Shown here one piece after another: positions 1 to 8,564 of a stretch of DNA of 11,976 nt (the first letter of the stretch is position 1; each line of letters opens with the position of its first letter). The stretch is taken from NCBI GenBank assembly GCA_028290305.1, contig JAQGKC010000224.1:1-11976 (forward strand), read 5' to 3'. The translations under genes and the position numbers were made by a program. The notes beneath the pieces were generated by a model. That model did no database searches and was not told the DNA's origin. It worked only from the letters and a program-made list of their open reading frames with translations. This DNA comes from Bradyrhizobium sp. (GTDB lineage Bacteria; Pseudomonadota; Alphaproteobacteria; Rhizobiales; Xanthobacteraceae).

Positions 1-2853
1 GGCCTTGACTGGCTCGACAGTTTGAGCCTGACCGGACTTGACGGACAAAACCTCAACGAAATCGGTTTGAAGAACGGCAACCTGATCGTCGATGATCAGC
101 AGCGCGGCAACAAATGGAATTTCGAGAACATCACCCTCAGCCTGCGCCGGCCTAGCGGCGGCGGGGTGGCGCTGAGCCTCGGCGAAGAGGGCCGCCGCGC
201 GTGGTCGCTTCGGGTCGTGGTCGGAGCTCCCGCGAACGGCGTGCGGTCGGTCGATATTCGCGCCGACAAGGTATCGACCACAAATATCCTGTTGGCGCTG
301 CGGCTGAAGGACCTCACTTACAGCGCCGATTTGCCGCTGACCGGCGAATTGAAGGGGGAACTGGGCCGGGACGGCCTGCCGACCTATTTCCGCGGCAAAC
401 TTAGCGCGGGCGCGGGAACCGTCATCGACAGCGATACGCCTGACTATCCGATGGCGATCGATTCGGCGGAAATGGACGTCGAATGGGATTCCGGACGGCG
501 CGTGCTGGTTGCGCCGTTCAAGATCATTTCAGGTCCGAATCGGATCACGCTGCTGGCCCATCTCGAGCCGCCCAACGACAACGTCTCCGATTGGCAGATG
601 GGCTTTAGTGGCGGCACCATCGTGCTCGCAGGAAACGACGGCGAACAACCGCTGATCTTCAACCGCATCGCCATCGGCCTGCGCTTCGACACCGAAAAGC
701 GCCGCGTGCTGCTGACCCAGGCCGACATCAGCAACGGCGAGATCGGCGTCGCCGGAACCGGCAGCGTGGATTATTCGGGAGAACCACGGCTGCAGCTCGG
801 TTTCGCCGGCACGCCGATGTCGGCGTCCGCGCTCAAGCGAATATGGCCGGTCCTCATCGTTCCCGAGGTTCGCGAATGGGTGATTGACCGGGTGGAGCGC
901 GGCTCGCTTCAGCGCATCGAGGTCGGCGTCAATTCGCCGGTTCGAAACCTTTCGCGGCGGGGGCCGCCGATTCCGGATGACGGCCTCGCCGTCAACATCG
1001 TCGCCAGTGGCGTGACGTTGCGGCCGGTGGATGACTTGCCGCTGGTACGGGATGCAGATTTGAAAGCCCATGTTACCGGCCGTACCGCGACAGTGACGAT
1101 CGGGCAGGCAGCGGCCGATACGCCCGCGGGGCGCAAACTCAACATTTCAGATTTTGTATTCGAGGTGCCGGATATGGCGCCCAAGCCTTCACCGGCCCGG
1201 GTAAAATTCCGGATCGACGGCCCAGTGCCGGCGGCGGCCGAGATTCTCGCCTCGGATCGCCTCAGCGAATTTTCCGGCACCTTGATCGACCCCAATTCGA
1301 GCAAGGGAACGGTTTCCGCTCTGGTCACGCTCGGCCTGCCGATCAAGCGAGAACTGACCAAGGCTGACACCACCTATGCCATTACGGCCGACCTCGGTGG
1401 ATTTGCCGCGGATCGCCTGGTGATGAATCAAAAGCTCGAAGCCAACGCACTGAAAGTCGTCGCCAACAATCAGGGGTACCAAGTCAAGGGCGACGTCAAG
1501 ATCAACGGGCAGGCGGCTTCGCTGGATTATCGCAAGCCGAACGATGGCGACGCCGATATCAAATTGCAGGCGACGCTCGATGACGCAAGCCGCGCCCGCT
1601 TCGGGATGGATCTCGGCCCCGCGGTCAGCGGTGCTATTCCGATCAAGCTGATCGGCAAGATCGGAGGTCCCGATCGCGACAGCCGTATTGGGGTCGAGGC
1701 CGATCTGACCGCGTTGAAGCTCGACAACGTCCTGCCCGGCTGGGTCAAATTGCCGGGCAAGTCGAGCCGTGCCGTTTTCAACGTGGTGCAGAAGCCGCAA
1801 TCGACCCGCTTTGAAGACATTGTGATCGATGGAGGTGGCGTTTCGATCAAGGGATCGCTTGAGGTCGATCAGAACAACGACCTGATGAACGTGAACTTCC
1901 CGACCTATTCTCCGTCCGAAGGCGACAAGACCTCGCTCAAGGCCGATCGCGGTCCGGATGGCGTCCTGAAAGTGACAATGCGCGGCGACGTGTTCGACGG
2001 TCGCGGCTTTCTCAAGTCAGCCATTTCGGGCAAGGAAACGGATCCCAAAAGCAAAACCAAGAACGTCGATTTTGATGTGGACGTAAAACTTGGCGCGGTG
2101 GCTGGCTATTTTGGCGAGGCGCTGCGCAGCGTCGACGCCAAATTGTCCCGGCGCAATGGAACGGTCAGGAGCTTCGCGCTTACCGGTAAGCTTGGACGCG
2201 ACACCCCGCTGACGGGAGATCTGCGCGGCCGCGCGCAAGGACGCGATATGATTTATCTCGAGACCAGTGACGCCGGCGCCTTCTTCCGCTTTACCGACAC
2301 CTACGCCAAGATGATCGGAGGCCAGCTCGCGCTGGCGATGGATCCCCCGACCGTCGAACCGAGCGCAAAGGAAGGACGGATCCTCGTTCGCGATTTTTCC
2401 ATCAAGGGCGAGGCCGCACTTGATCGCGTAGCTGCGGGCGGCCCGATCGGAGTTCAGAACGGCATTTCCTTCTCGGGATTGCGCGCGGACTTTACCCGGC
2501 AAAACGGACAGCTCACGATCCGGGAGGGCGTCGTGAAGGGCCCGACGATCGGCGCGACCATCGAGGGCAGCATCGATTATCCCGGCAATCAGGTGCGCAT
2601 GAGCGGCACGTTCGTTCCGATGTACGGGCTGAACAATATGTTCGGCCAGATTCCGATTGTCGGCCTGTTCCTGGGCGGCGGCAGCAATGAAGGCCTGATC
2701 GGCGTAACCTATGAGGTCGTCGGCTCGCCCGGCCAGCCGGTGCTTCGCGTCAACCCGATTTCGGCGATGGCGCCGGGTGTGCTGCGAAAGATCTTTGAGT
2801 TCAACACCGGAAAGCAAAACAGCCCGGTCGAATTTCCAGCGCCGAACAACTGA
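1..2853 (+). CDS. AsmA/YhdP-like (DUF3971) envelope protein, 5'-truncated by window edge
   Basis: The frame is open from base 1, so the gene begins outside the window; a TTG at 22 is in frame but there is no reason to call it the start. 950 residues are visible, ending at TGA 2851-2853. The protein is a long run of alternating beta-strand-like stretches with few helices, as expected for the repeating beta-groove of AsmA/YhdP/TamB-type proteins. The clearest family signal is the last ~130 residues: a glycine-rich 'EGSIDY' strand, then 'SGTFVPMYGLNNMFGQIPIVG', 'GLIGVTYEVVGSPGQPVLRVNP' and 'MAPGVLRKIFEF', the typical AsmA-like C-terminal region. Known for the family: members are anchored in the inner membrane by one N-terminal helix, span the periplasm, and in E. 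coli YhdP, TamB and YdbH act redundantly in phospholipid transport to the outer membrane. The anchor would be in the missing part. The same role here is inference. Convergent with the downstream chemoreceptor gene, 88 bp away, where I see no strong terminator. Confidence 0.85.
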   Translation, partial: GLDWLDSLSLTGLDGQNLNEIGLKNGNLIVDDQQRGNKWNFENITLSLRRPSGGGVALSLGEEGRRAWSLRVVVGAPANGVRSVDIRADKVSTTNILLALRLKDLTYSADLPLTGELKGELGRDGLPTYFRGKLSAGAGTVIDSDTPDYPMAIDSAEMDVEWDSGRRVLVAPFKIISGPNRITLLAHLEPPNDNVSDWQMGFSGGTIVLAGNDGEQPLIFNRIAIGLRFDTEKRRVLLTQADISNGEIGVAGTGSVDYSGEPRLQLGFAGTPMSASALKRIWPVLIVPEVREWVIDRVERGSLQRIEVGVNSPVRNLSRRGPPIPDDGLAVNIVASGVTLRPVDDLPLVRDADLKAHVTGRTATVTIGQAAADTPAGRKLNISDFVFEVPDMAPKPSPARVKFRIDGPVPAAAEILASDRLSEFSGTLIDPNSSKGTVSALVTLGLPIKRELTKADTTYAITADLGGFAADRLVMNQKLEANALKVVANNQGYQVKGDVKINGQAASLDYRKPNDGDADIKLQATLDDASRARFGMDLGPAVSGAIPIKLIGKIGGPDRDSRIGVEADLTALKLDNVLPGWVKLPGKSSRAVFNVVQKPQSTRFEDIVIDGGGVSIKGSLEVDQNNDLMNVNFPTYSPSEGDKTSLKADRGPDGVLKVTMRGDVFDGRGFLKSAISGKETDPKSKTKNVDFDVDVKLGAVAGYFGEALRSVDAKLSRRNGTVRSFALTGKLGRDTPLTGDLRGRAQGRDMIYLETSDAGAFFRFTDTYAKMIGGQLALAMDPPTVEPSAKEGRILVRDFSIKGEAALDRVAAGGPIGVQNGISFSGLRADFTRQNGQLTIREGVVKGPTIGATIEGSIDYPGNQVRMSGTFVPMYGLNNMFGQIPIVGLFLGGGSNEGLIGVTYEVVGSPGQPVLRVNPISAMAPGVLRKIFEFNTGKQNSPVEFPAPNN

Positions 2854-2941
2854 CCGTTTCGACGGGCGATGTGAGATTTGGCCCGACCGCACGGAACACG
2901 TCGCGTCCGGCGATCGAGTACTCCAAACTCTTAGGCTGCCA

Positions 2942-4636
2942 TTAAGCCGCGCGCACGCCAGCCAGGAAGATGTTGACCTCGCCGGACAGCTGTTCGGCCT
3001 GCTTGGAGAGGTTGGAGGCCGCGGTCAGGACGAGGCCTGCGGCGCCGCCGGTTTCAGTGGCCGCGGCGCTGACGCCACCAATATTTGTCGTGACCTCCTG
3101 CGTCGCCTGGGCCGTCTGCGTGACATTGCGCGCGATCTCCGCGGTCGCAGCACCTTGTTCCTCAATCGCGGAGCCGATCGTTGTTGCAATCGCGCTGACT
3201 TCCTCGATCGTGGCGGTGATGCCCTGGATGGCTTCGACAGCTTCCTTGGTTGCGCTCTGGATCTGGGTAATGCGGGTGCCGATCTCCTTGGTGGCCTCCG
3301 CTGTCTGGCTTGCGAGACTCTTGACCTCGGCCGCGACCACCGCGAAGCCTCTGCCGGCTTCGCCCGCGCGAGCGGCTTCAATGGTGGCATTAAGCGCGAG
3401 CAGATTGGTCTGTCCGGCGATACTTGAAATCAGTTCCGCCACGTGTTCGATCTGTTTGGCTCCATCGGCGAGGGCGCGCACGGTGGTGTCGGTACGGCGC
3501 GCGGTCTCGACCGCGCGGCTGGTGATGGTGGCGGACTGTGCCACTTGACGGCTGATTTCGCTGATCGACGAGGATAGTTCTTCCGCCGCCGCGGCGACCG
3601 TCTGCACGCGTGTGCTGGCTTCCGTTGCCGCCGAACTCACGACCGTCGCGCGGTGGTTGGTGCGCTCCGCCGTGCCGCTCATGGATTGCGCGGTCGCTTC
3701 CAGTTCGGTCGATCCCGACGCCATCAGTCCGACAAGCCGACCCACAGAGGCATCAAATCGATCGGCGAGCGCAACAAGGGCTTCACGTTTCTCTTTTTCG
3801 CCTTGTTGCTTGGTCGCGATCTGTTCCGCTTCGAGCGCTCGCGCCGTCATGGCGGTCTGCCGCAATAACTCCAGCGTTTCCGCCATGCGTCCGATCTCGT
3901 CGCCGCGTTCGGTTTCCTCGACCGGCTGGTCGAGTGACCCGGCCGCGATGCGCTGCATCCGGCTCCTCAGCCGATCGAGCGCTCCCAGGACGTCGCGGGC
4001 GATCAGCCACGACAGCAATGCCATCAACACCAGGAGGCTGGCCCCGATCGCACCCAGGCGCATCAGCAATGCATTCACGTCCGCATCGACATCGTCCACA
4101 TAGAGCCCATAGCTCATGACGACGTTCCACGGCGCGAAGCCGCGTGCAAAAACCATTTTTCGAACCGGGACGGTTTGGCCGGGGCGGGGGTAGAGATAAG
4201 TTGCGGTGCCGCCTTCAGGGCTCTGGCGGGCCGCGCCGATCTGGGCGTCGGCGATCACGACACCGTTGGAATCTTTCGCGCCGGTGATTTTACCCTCGAG
4301 CTGAGGGTTGGCGCCGTTCAGCAGGAGCGACGTGTCCGGGTTGTAGACGACGGCGTAGCCTTGCCCCTTGTTGAACGTCATTTTCCTGCCACGCAGCCGA
4401 AACTGTGCCTGCGCCTCGGCGAGGGTTATTTTTCCTGCGCTGACCTCGTCCTGCAGCGTCTGGGCCATGCCGACCAGCAGGTCGACCGCTGTGCGCATCT
4501 GTACGACCCGGTCCTCCAGCATGCGGCTTTCGCTCAGCGAAGCCGAGAGCGCAATGATCGCGCAAACGGTCAGTGCCGCCAGGGCAACCATGCTTGCCAG
4601 TTTGGTGCGGATTTTCAATCGACTGAGCAGATTCAT
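2942..4636 (-). CDS. Methyl-accepting chemotaxis protein with Cache-type sensor, HAMP and MCP signalling domain
   Basis: 564-residue transmembrane chemoreceptor. Visible order: basic N-terminus; membrane helix 1 at about residues 12-33; periplasmic ligand domain about 40-185 of the single-Cache (sCache_2) type, with 'GQGYAVVYN' and '[18 protein letters not shown]' leading into helix 2 (about 191-213); HAMP domain about 213-265; coiled-coil signalling domain about 300-560. The hairpin tip that contacts CheA/CheW is unmistakable: '[20 protein letters not shown]' at 406-425, then '[15 protein letters not shown]'. The C-terminus (GVRAA) has no CheR/CheB-tethering pentapeptide, so adaptation enzymes would have to dock elsewhere or be assisted by other receptors. 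Start ATG at 4636 is supported by AGAGG (complement of 4642-4646) five bases upstream. It lies 82 bp downstream of the MFS gene on the same strand and could be co-transcribed or have its own promoter. Known for the family: sCache_2 receptors often sense small organic acids; the ligand here is unknown. Confidence 0.95.
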   Translation of the reverse strand: MNLLSRLKIRTKLASMVALAALTVCAIIALSASLSESRMLEDRVVQMRTAVDLLVGMAQTLQDEVSAGKITLAEAQAQFRLRGRKMTFNKGQGYAVVYNPDTSLLLNGANPQLEGKITGAKDSNGVVIADAQIGAARQSPEGGTATYLYPRPGQTVPVRKMVFARGFAPWNVVMSYGLYVDDVDADVNALLMRLGAIGASLLVLMALLSWLIARDVLGALDRLRSRMQRIAAGSLDQPVEETERGDEIGRMAETLELLRQTAMTARALEAEQIATKQQGEKEKREALVALADRFDASVGRLVGLMASGSTELEATAQSMSGTAERTNHRATVVSSAATEASTRVQTVAAAAEELSSSISEISRQVAQSATITSRAVETARRTDTTVRALADGAKQIEHVAELISSIAGQTNLLALNATIEAARAGEAGRGFAVVAAEVKSLASQTAEATKEIGTRITQIQSATKEAVEAIQGITATIEEVSAIATTIGSAIEEQGAATAEIARNVTQTAQATQEVTTNIGGVSAAATETGGAAGLVLTAASNLSKQAEQLSGEVNIFLAGVRAA

Positions 4637-4718
4637 TTCGACCTCTGGGGGAGAATTCTTGCCAGAGAGATATCAGGAACCTGCTTACCAATGGTGAACG
4701 AATGGCGGAATGCAGGGT

Positions 4719-5972
4719 CTAACGGCGTAGCGCCGGCACGACCAGGAAGGGGATCATTCCCAACAGCACGCTGACCAGCGCAAACGCGATCAACGGATTA
4801 TAGCTGTGGGTCCAGTCGTGGATCAGTCCTCCACCCCAGGAGCCGAACGCCGAGCCCAGCCCGCTGCCGATCGTAATGGCGCCATAGATCGTTCCTACCC
4901 GCTCGCCGCGAAATATCTTCATGGCGGTCGCCGTCAGCAGCGGGCCGCGCGAGCCGATCATGCTGCCAAAGCAAACCACGAAGCCCGTCAGCAACCAAAA
5001 GTTCGGGTACCATTGCAGAAGCCACAGCATGATGATGCCGACAATCGAAACGGCATAGCTGAACAATACCGATGGCCTTCGGCCGATGATGCCGTCGAGC
5101 CAACTGACGCCCAGCATGCCGAACAGCAGCACGACCCCGCTGAAACCCCAGGCGGTCGCGGCCTGCAATGGCGGGAATCCCGCGTCGATCAAGTAGGCAA
5201 CCACTTGTGGCGAAATCGCATACATGCCGATCGCAGTGAAGAAGAACGTCGAGAACAACGCCCAGAACGCATGGTGGCGCATCGCCCTCAACAACGTCCA
5301 GCCTTCGTCAACAAAATCGGCGGTGGCGCTCTTTGCAAGGCTTGGCGAACCGGTGGAAAAAAGGCGCCACGGCAGCAGCAACAGCGGCAACAGCAGGAAC
5401 AGCGTGGCGCCGCCAAAAATCTGATAGGCGCCGCGCCAGCCGACGTGATCGATCAGGACTTGCGACGCCGGCAGCAGGATCAGCACGCCGGCGCCGGTCG
5501 CGGAATACACGATGGACATCGCGGTCGGCAGGCGCGGACCGAACCAGCGGCCGAGCAGGATGGAATTCGGAACGTTGCCGATAAACGCGATGCCGATACC
5601 GACGCAGAGGCCAAGGCTCAACTGGAACTGCCAGAGGTACTGGGCATGGCCGGCGGTCAGGAAGGCCCCGCCGAGCAGGAACAACCCAAGCGAATAGACC
5701 GTGCGGGGTCCCGAGCGGTCGAACAGCCGGCCTACCAGCGGTGATGCCAACCCGCCCGCGAGCGCGGCCAGCGAGTAAACCGAGACGACCTGTGCGCGAT
5801 CCCAGCCGAAACTTTCTGAAATCGGCTTTAGAAAAACCGAAAAACTCTCGCCGAGACCGCGGCCGAGCACCGACAGTGTAAAACATAGCGCGAGCACGTT
5901 GAGCGCCACGCGCGTCGACTTCAGCGGCTGCGTCGAACGATTCTCGCTCGCGGTGTTCTGGTCCATGACCAT
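4719..5972 (-). CDS. MFS transporter, 12-TM, monocarboxylate/oxalate-formate antiporter-like
   Basis: 417-residue integral inner-membrane protein with about 12 hydrophobic segments in two halves separated by a hydrophilic loop (around 'STGSPSLAKSATADFVDEG'). The MFS signature after helix 2 is clear: 'GRLFDRSGPRTV' at about residues 81-92 (G-x-x-x-D-R-x-G-x-R), with a weaker counterpart in the second half ('WLDGIIGRRPSVLF'). The pattern 'LLGRWFGPRLPTAMSIVYSATGAG' after helix 4 is typical of the OFA and MCT-like branches, which move small carboxylates. Substrate is not determinable from sequence. Start choice: the frame extends upstream to a TTG at 6059, but that would overlap the end of tyrS by 38 bases and add an Arg-rich stretch with no family look. 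I choose ATG 5972; ATG 5966 is equally possible, and neither has a clear Shine-Dalgarno. It follows tyrS by 49 bp on the same strand and precedes the chemoreceptor. Confidence 0.88.
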   Translation of the reverse strand: MVMDQNTASENRSTQPLKSTRVALNVLALCFTLSVLGRGLGESFSVFLKPISESFGWDRAQVVSVYSLAALAGGLASPLVGRLFDRSGPRTVYSLGLFLLGGAFLTAGHAQYLWQFQLSLGLCVGIGIAFIGNVPNSILLGRWFGPRLPTAMSIVYSATGAGVLILLPASQVLIDHVGWRGAYQIFGGATLFLLLPLLLLPWRLFSTGSPSLAKSATADFVDEGWTLLRAMRHHAFWALFSTFFFTAIGMYAISPQVVAYLIDAGFPPLQAATAWGFSGVVLLFGMLGVSWLDGIIGRRPSVLFSYAVSIVGIIMLWLLQWYPNFWLLTGFVVCFGSMIGSRGPLLTATAMKIFRGERVGTIYGAITIGSGLGSAFGSWGGGLIHDWTHSYNPLIAFALVSVLLGMIPFLVVPALRR

Positions 5973-6000
5973 CAAGGAGCGCTTTTTCGCCGCAAGGAGC
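5973..6000 (-). repeat. Pair of 8-bp direct repeats just upstream of the MFS start codon
   Basis: CAAGGAGC occurs on the plus strand at 5973-5980 and again at 5993-6000, 20 bp apart (about two helical turns). In the direction of the MFS gene the repeats read GCTCCTTG, and the nearer copy abuts the chosen ATG. This could be a regulator half-site pair or chance; no promoter elements are clear beside it. Confidence 0.25.
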
Positions 6001-6021
6001 AGGGGTCTTGGGCGAATGCGC

Positions 6022-7275
6022 CTATGCAGGCTTGAGCAGGACGTGGCGCTTCTTGCCAAGGGACAGTTTTATGACCCCTTTCGGCGTGAGATCGCTGAGA
6101 TTCAACACCATCTTCTCGTCGGTGACGGCGATATCGTTGACCCGAAGACCGCCGCCTTTGATCTGCCTCCGCGCCTCGCCATTCGACGCGACCAGACCGG
6201 CCTTGACGAAAAGTGCGAGTACGCCGATGCCGGCTTCGAGTTCGGCGCGGGAAACTTCCACCGTCGGAAGGTTTTCGGCGATCGCGCCTTCCTCGAAGGT
6301 TTGCCGTGCGGTTTCTGCGGCGACACCGGCTGCGTCAGCGCCATGCAGAAGCATGGTCGCGGCGTCGGCGAGGGCCTTTTTAGCCTCGTTGATCTCCGCA
6401 CCCTGCAACGCCGCCAGCCGTTCGACCTCGTCGAGCGGCAGCGTCGTGAACAGTTTCAGGAAGCGCGCGACGTCGGCATCGTCGGTGTTGCGCCAGAACT
6501 GCCAGTATTCGTAGGGGCTCTTCATGTCGGCGTTGAGCCAGACTGCGCCGCTTGCAGTCTTGCCCATCTTCTCGCCTGATGATGTCGTGATCAGCGGCGT
6601 GGTCAGGGCGTGCAATTGCGGCGTGCCCATGCGGCGGCCCAGGTCGATGCCGTTGACGATGTTGCCCCATTGGTCGGAGCCGCCCATCTGCAGGCGGCAG
6701 TCGTAACGCTGGTTGAGCACGACATAATCGTAGGCTTGCAGGATCATGTAGTTGAACTCGATGAAGCTCATCTCCTGATCGCGCTCGAGCCTGAGCTTGA
6801 CCGAGTCCATCGCCAGCATGCGGTTGACGGAGAAATGCCGGCCGATATCGCGCAGCATCTCGATCCAGTTGAGCTTGGTCAGCCATTCGGCATTGTCGGG
6901 CATGACCGCGTCGTGCTCGCCGTCGCCGAAGTTCAGGAAGCGCGAGAACACCTGCTTGATGCCCTCCTTGTTACGCTCGATGTCCTCGATCGAAAGGATT
7001 TTCCGCGTCTCATCCTTACCGCTGGGGTCGCCGACGCGCGTGGTGCCGCCGCCCATCAAGGCGATCGGCTTGTTGCCGGTTTGCTGCAGCCAATAGAGGC
7101 ACATGATCTGTACCATTGAGCCGACATGAAGCGAGGGCGCGGTGCAATCGAAGCCGATATAGGCGACGAGTTCACGCCGAGCTGCCAGTGCATCCAGCGA
7201 GCCGGGGTCCGAAATCTGATGAATAAAGCCGCGGCTCTGCAGCACATTGAGAAAATCAGATTTAAATGCAGTCAT
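6022..7275 (-). CDS. tyrS: Tyrosyl-tRNA synthetase
   Basis: Cytoplasmic class I aminoacyl-tRNA synthetase that activates tyrosine with ATP and charges tRNA-Tyr. Full length at 417 residues, in the usual bacterial range. Catalytic Rossmann fold: '[16 protein letters not shown]' at residues 39-54 carries the HIGH motif as HVGS (50-53); '[17 protein letters not shown]' follows at 75-91; tyrosine-recognition elements 'YMILQAYD' (176-183) and '[10 protein letters not shown]' (196-205) are intact; the KMSKS loop is KMGKT (236-240). The C-terminal S4-type RNA-binding domain covers about 340-410, with '[18 protein letters not shown]'. ATG 7275 begins a normal family N-terminus; only a weak AGAG lies upstream. 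It is divergent from anmK across 155 bp and is followed by the MFS gene after 49 bp. I see no leader resembling a T-box, which would be unexpected in this group. Confidence 0.98.
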   Translation of the reverse strand: MTAFKSDFLNVLQSRGFIHQISDPGSLDALAARRELVAYIGFDCTAPSLHVGSMVQIMCLYWLQQTGNKPIALMGGGTTRVGDPSGKDETRKILSIEDIERNKEGIKQVFSRFLNFGDGEHDAVMPDNAEWLTKLNWIEMLRDIGRHFSVNRMLAMDSVKLRLERDQEMSFIEFNYMILQAYDYVVLNQRYDCRLQMGGSDQWGNIVNGIDLGRRMGTPQLHALTTPLITTSSGEKMGKTASGAVWLNADMKSPYEYWQFWRNTDDADVARFLKLFTTLPLDEVERLAALQGAEINEAKKALADAATMLLHGADAAGVAAETARQTFEEGAIAENLPTVEVSRAELEAGIGVLALFVKAGLVASNGEARRQIKGGGLRVNDIAVTDEKMVLNLSDLTPKGVIKLSLGKKRHVLLKPA

Positions 7276-7306
7276 TTGTGTGCGACTCTGATCATTCTTA
7301 TTTTAC

Positions 7307-7318
7307 GGTAGTTCTACC
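7307..7318. promoter_or_regulatory. Short perfect inverted repeat in the tyrS promoter region
   Basis: GGTAG-TT-CTACC, a perfect 5-bp dyad with a 2-bp centre. It sits one base beyond the tyrS-strand -10 candidate (7300-7305), inside the -10/-35 spacer, where a repressor could act. It is short enough to occur by chance. Confidence 0.25.
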
Positions 7319-7381
7319 TAGTTATGGAACCCATCACGAATACACTGCCGCTGCCCGCTGCGCTGTGGCATTATAAGATGT

Positions 7382-7398
7382 GCTTGTTTGACACAAGC
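7382..7398. promoter_or_regulatory. Inverted repeat in the anmK leader
   Basis: GCTTGT (7382-7387) and ACAAGC (7393-7398) form a perfect 6-bp inverted repeat around TTGAC. It begins 2 bp after the TATAAGAT candidate -10, so it would overlap the transcription start or the first bases of the anmK mRNA: an operator or a small 5' hairpin. The core also spells TTGACA (7388-7393), but no -10 follows at proper spacing, so I do not call it a -35. Confidence 0.35.
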
Positions 7399-7430
7399 TG
7401 GGCGTCGGGGCAGGGCGTCGCAAAGGCATT

Positions 7431-8540
7431 ATGGCGATGATGATGACGGCAATCGGTCTGATGAGCGGCACCTCGCTCGACGGGGTCGACGTCGCCTTGA
7501 TCGAGACCGACGGCAAGCGGGTGAAGGCGTTTGGACCGTCCGGGTACCGCCCTTACACCGACAACGAACGCGGGTTACTGCGCCAGGCGCTGACGGAGGC
7601 CATCAACCTGCCGCAGCGCGATGCACGGCCGGGCATCCTGCGCGAGGCCGAGCGGGCCGTCACCATCGCGCATGCGGAGGCGGTCGCCACCTTTACCGCG
7701 CAAAACCACATCACACGCGAGAATATCGATATCGTCGGCTTTCACGGCCAGACGGTGCTGCATCGGCCCGCGCAAAAAATGACCGTGCAGATCGGCGATG
7801 CGACGGCGCTGGCCAGGGCCATCCATATCCCGGTGATGCATGATTTCCGCGCCGCCGACGTCGCCGCCGGCGGCCAGGGGGCCCCCTTCGTGCCGGTCTA
7901 TCACCGCGCGCTCGCCCAGTCGCTGGAGCGCGAGGGGCCGATGGTCGTGGTCAATATCGGTGGCGTCTCCAACATCACCTACATCGACGGCGCCGATACC
8001 CTGATCGCCTGCGATACCGGGCCCGGGAATGCGCTGCTCGACGATTACATATTCCGCATGACCGGCCAGCGGTTCGATTGCGAAGGCCGCATGGCCGCGC
8101 AGGGCGTCGTTGATGTGCCATGGGTCGTCCGGGCCCTGGAACATCCGTTCTTCGCGCTGCCGCCGCCTAAATCGCTCGATCGCAACGATTTCGCGTCGCT
8201 GGTGTTGCGCGACATGCCGCCTGCCGACGGGGCGGCGACCCTGACGGCGTTCACGGCCGCAGCCATTGCGCAAATCGTGCCGTTGTTGCCGAAGGAGCCG
8301 CGGAGCTGGATCGTTGCCGGCGGCGGCGCCCGCAACCTCACCATGATGCGGATGCTGCGTGAGCGGCTTCAGCCTGCGACCGTCGAGGCCGCCGACGCGC
8401 TGGGCTGGTCGGCCGACGCCATCGAGGCGCAGGCCTTCGGATTTCTGGCCGCACGGGGCCTGAAAGGCCTGCCGCTCAGCTATCCCGCCACCACAGGCGT
8501 GCCGATCCCGATGACCGGCGGCGTGATCGCCAGGCCCTGA
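7431..8540 (+). CDS. anmK: Anhydro-N-acetylmuramic acid kinase
   Basis: Phosphorylates and hydrolyses 1,6-anhydro-MurNAc, released by lytic transglycosylases, to MurNAc-6-phosphate in cytoplasmic cell-wall recycling. 369 residues, normal for the family. All landmarks of this sugar-kinase/actin-like ATPase fold are present: 'GLMSGTSLDGVDVAL' at 9-23, 'GFHGQTVLHRP' 103-113, 'RAADVAAGGQGAP' 140-152, 'NIGGVSNITYI' 175-185, 'CDTGPGN' 194-200 whose Asp195 matches the proposed catalytic base, 'GGGARN' 297-302 and 'EAQAFGFLA' 332-340. Start is ambiguous among ATGs at 7431, 7437, 7440 and 7443; AAAGG at 7422-7426 lies 4 bp before the first and 10 bp before the second, so 7431 or 7437 is likely. No other recycling gene (nagZ, ampG, murQ) is in view. 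From memory, E. coli also keeps anmK near tyrS, which suggests old gene order rather than recent assembly. Confidence 0.97.
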   Translation: MAMMMTAIGLMSGTSLDGVDVALIETDGKRVKAFGPSGYRPYTDNERGLLRQALTEAINLPQRDARPGILREAERAVTIAHAEAVATFTAQNHITRENIDIVGFHGQTVLHRPAQKMTVQIGDATALARAIHIPVMHDFRAADVAAGGQGAPFVPVYHRALAQSLEREGPMVVVNIGGVSNITYIDGADTLIACDTGPGNALLDDYIFRMTGQRFDCEGRMAAQGVVDVPWVVRALEHPFFALPPPKSLDRNDFASLVLRDMPPADGAATLTAFTAAAIAQIVPLLPKEPRSWIVAGGGARNLTMMRMLRERLQPATVEAADALGWSADAIEAQAFGFLAARGLKGLPLSYPATTGVPIPMTGGVIARP

Positions 8541-8564
8541 TCAGGGCTGTTCGTGCTGGCCAGC
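8534..8564. terminator. Two palindromes between convergent anmK and hydrolase genes; possible bidirectional stop
   Basis: GCCCTGATCAGGGC (8534-8547) is a perfect 14-bp palindrome containing the anmK stop codon (8538-8540). GCTGGCCAGC (8555-8564) is a perfect 10-bp palindrome ending at the base before the hydrolase stop codon. Together they fill the 24-bp gap between two convergent genes. Being symmetric they could fold from either transcript, but stems are short and no T-tract follows on either strand, so an intrinsic terminator is not proven. Confidence 0.35.

Larger units (their letters stand above)
7276..7430. promoter_or_regulatory. Divergent promoter region between tyrS and anmK
   Basis: 155 bp with no gene, separating two divergently transcribed genes, so it should contain both promoters. 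Toward tyrS, a -10-like TAAAAT is the complement of 7300-7305, without a convincing -35. Toward anmK, TATAAGAT at 7372-7379 resembles an extended -10; upstream sequence at the -35 position is weak. The region is visibly more AT-rich than its flanks. The two dyads in it are listed separately. Confidence 0.5.

Noticed and set aside
529..1800. Several long open frames antisense to the AsmA-like gene
   Set aside because: High GC keeps antisense frames open. Their products are low-complexity and unrelated to known families, while the plus frame shows the family's conserved C-terminus.
2854..2941. A terminator between the convergent AsmA-like and chemoreceptor genes
   Set aside because: Only 4-bp pairings such as GGCT/AGCC and an 8-bp palindrome GAGTACTC (2916-2923) are visible, without a T-tract.
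4806..5744. A 312-codon open frame antisense to the MFS gene
   Set aside because: The translation is a Gln/Arg/Ala-rich mirror of membrane-protein codons, with no domain; the MFS frame explains the region.
5973..6059. Longer MFS transporter start at TTG 6059
   Set aside because: It would overlap tyrS by 38 bases, uses a rare start codon with no ribosome site, and adds an Arg-rich segment unlike MFS N-termini.
7388..7393. A perfect TTGACA -35 box upstream of anmK
   Set aside because: No -10-like hexamer follows at 16-19 bp (the sequence there is GC-rich), so it is better read as the centre of the GCTTGT/ACAAGC dyad.
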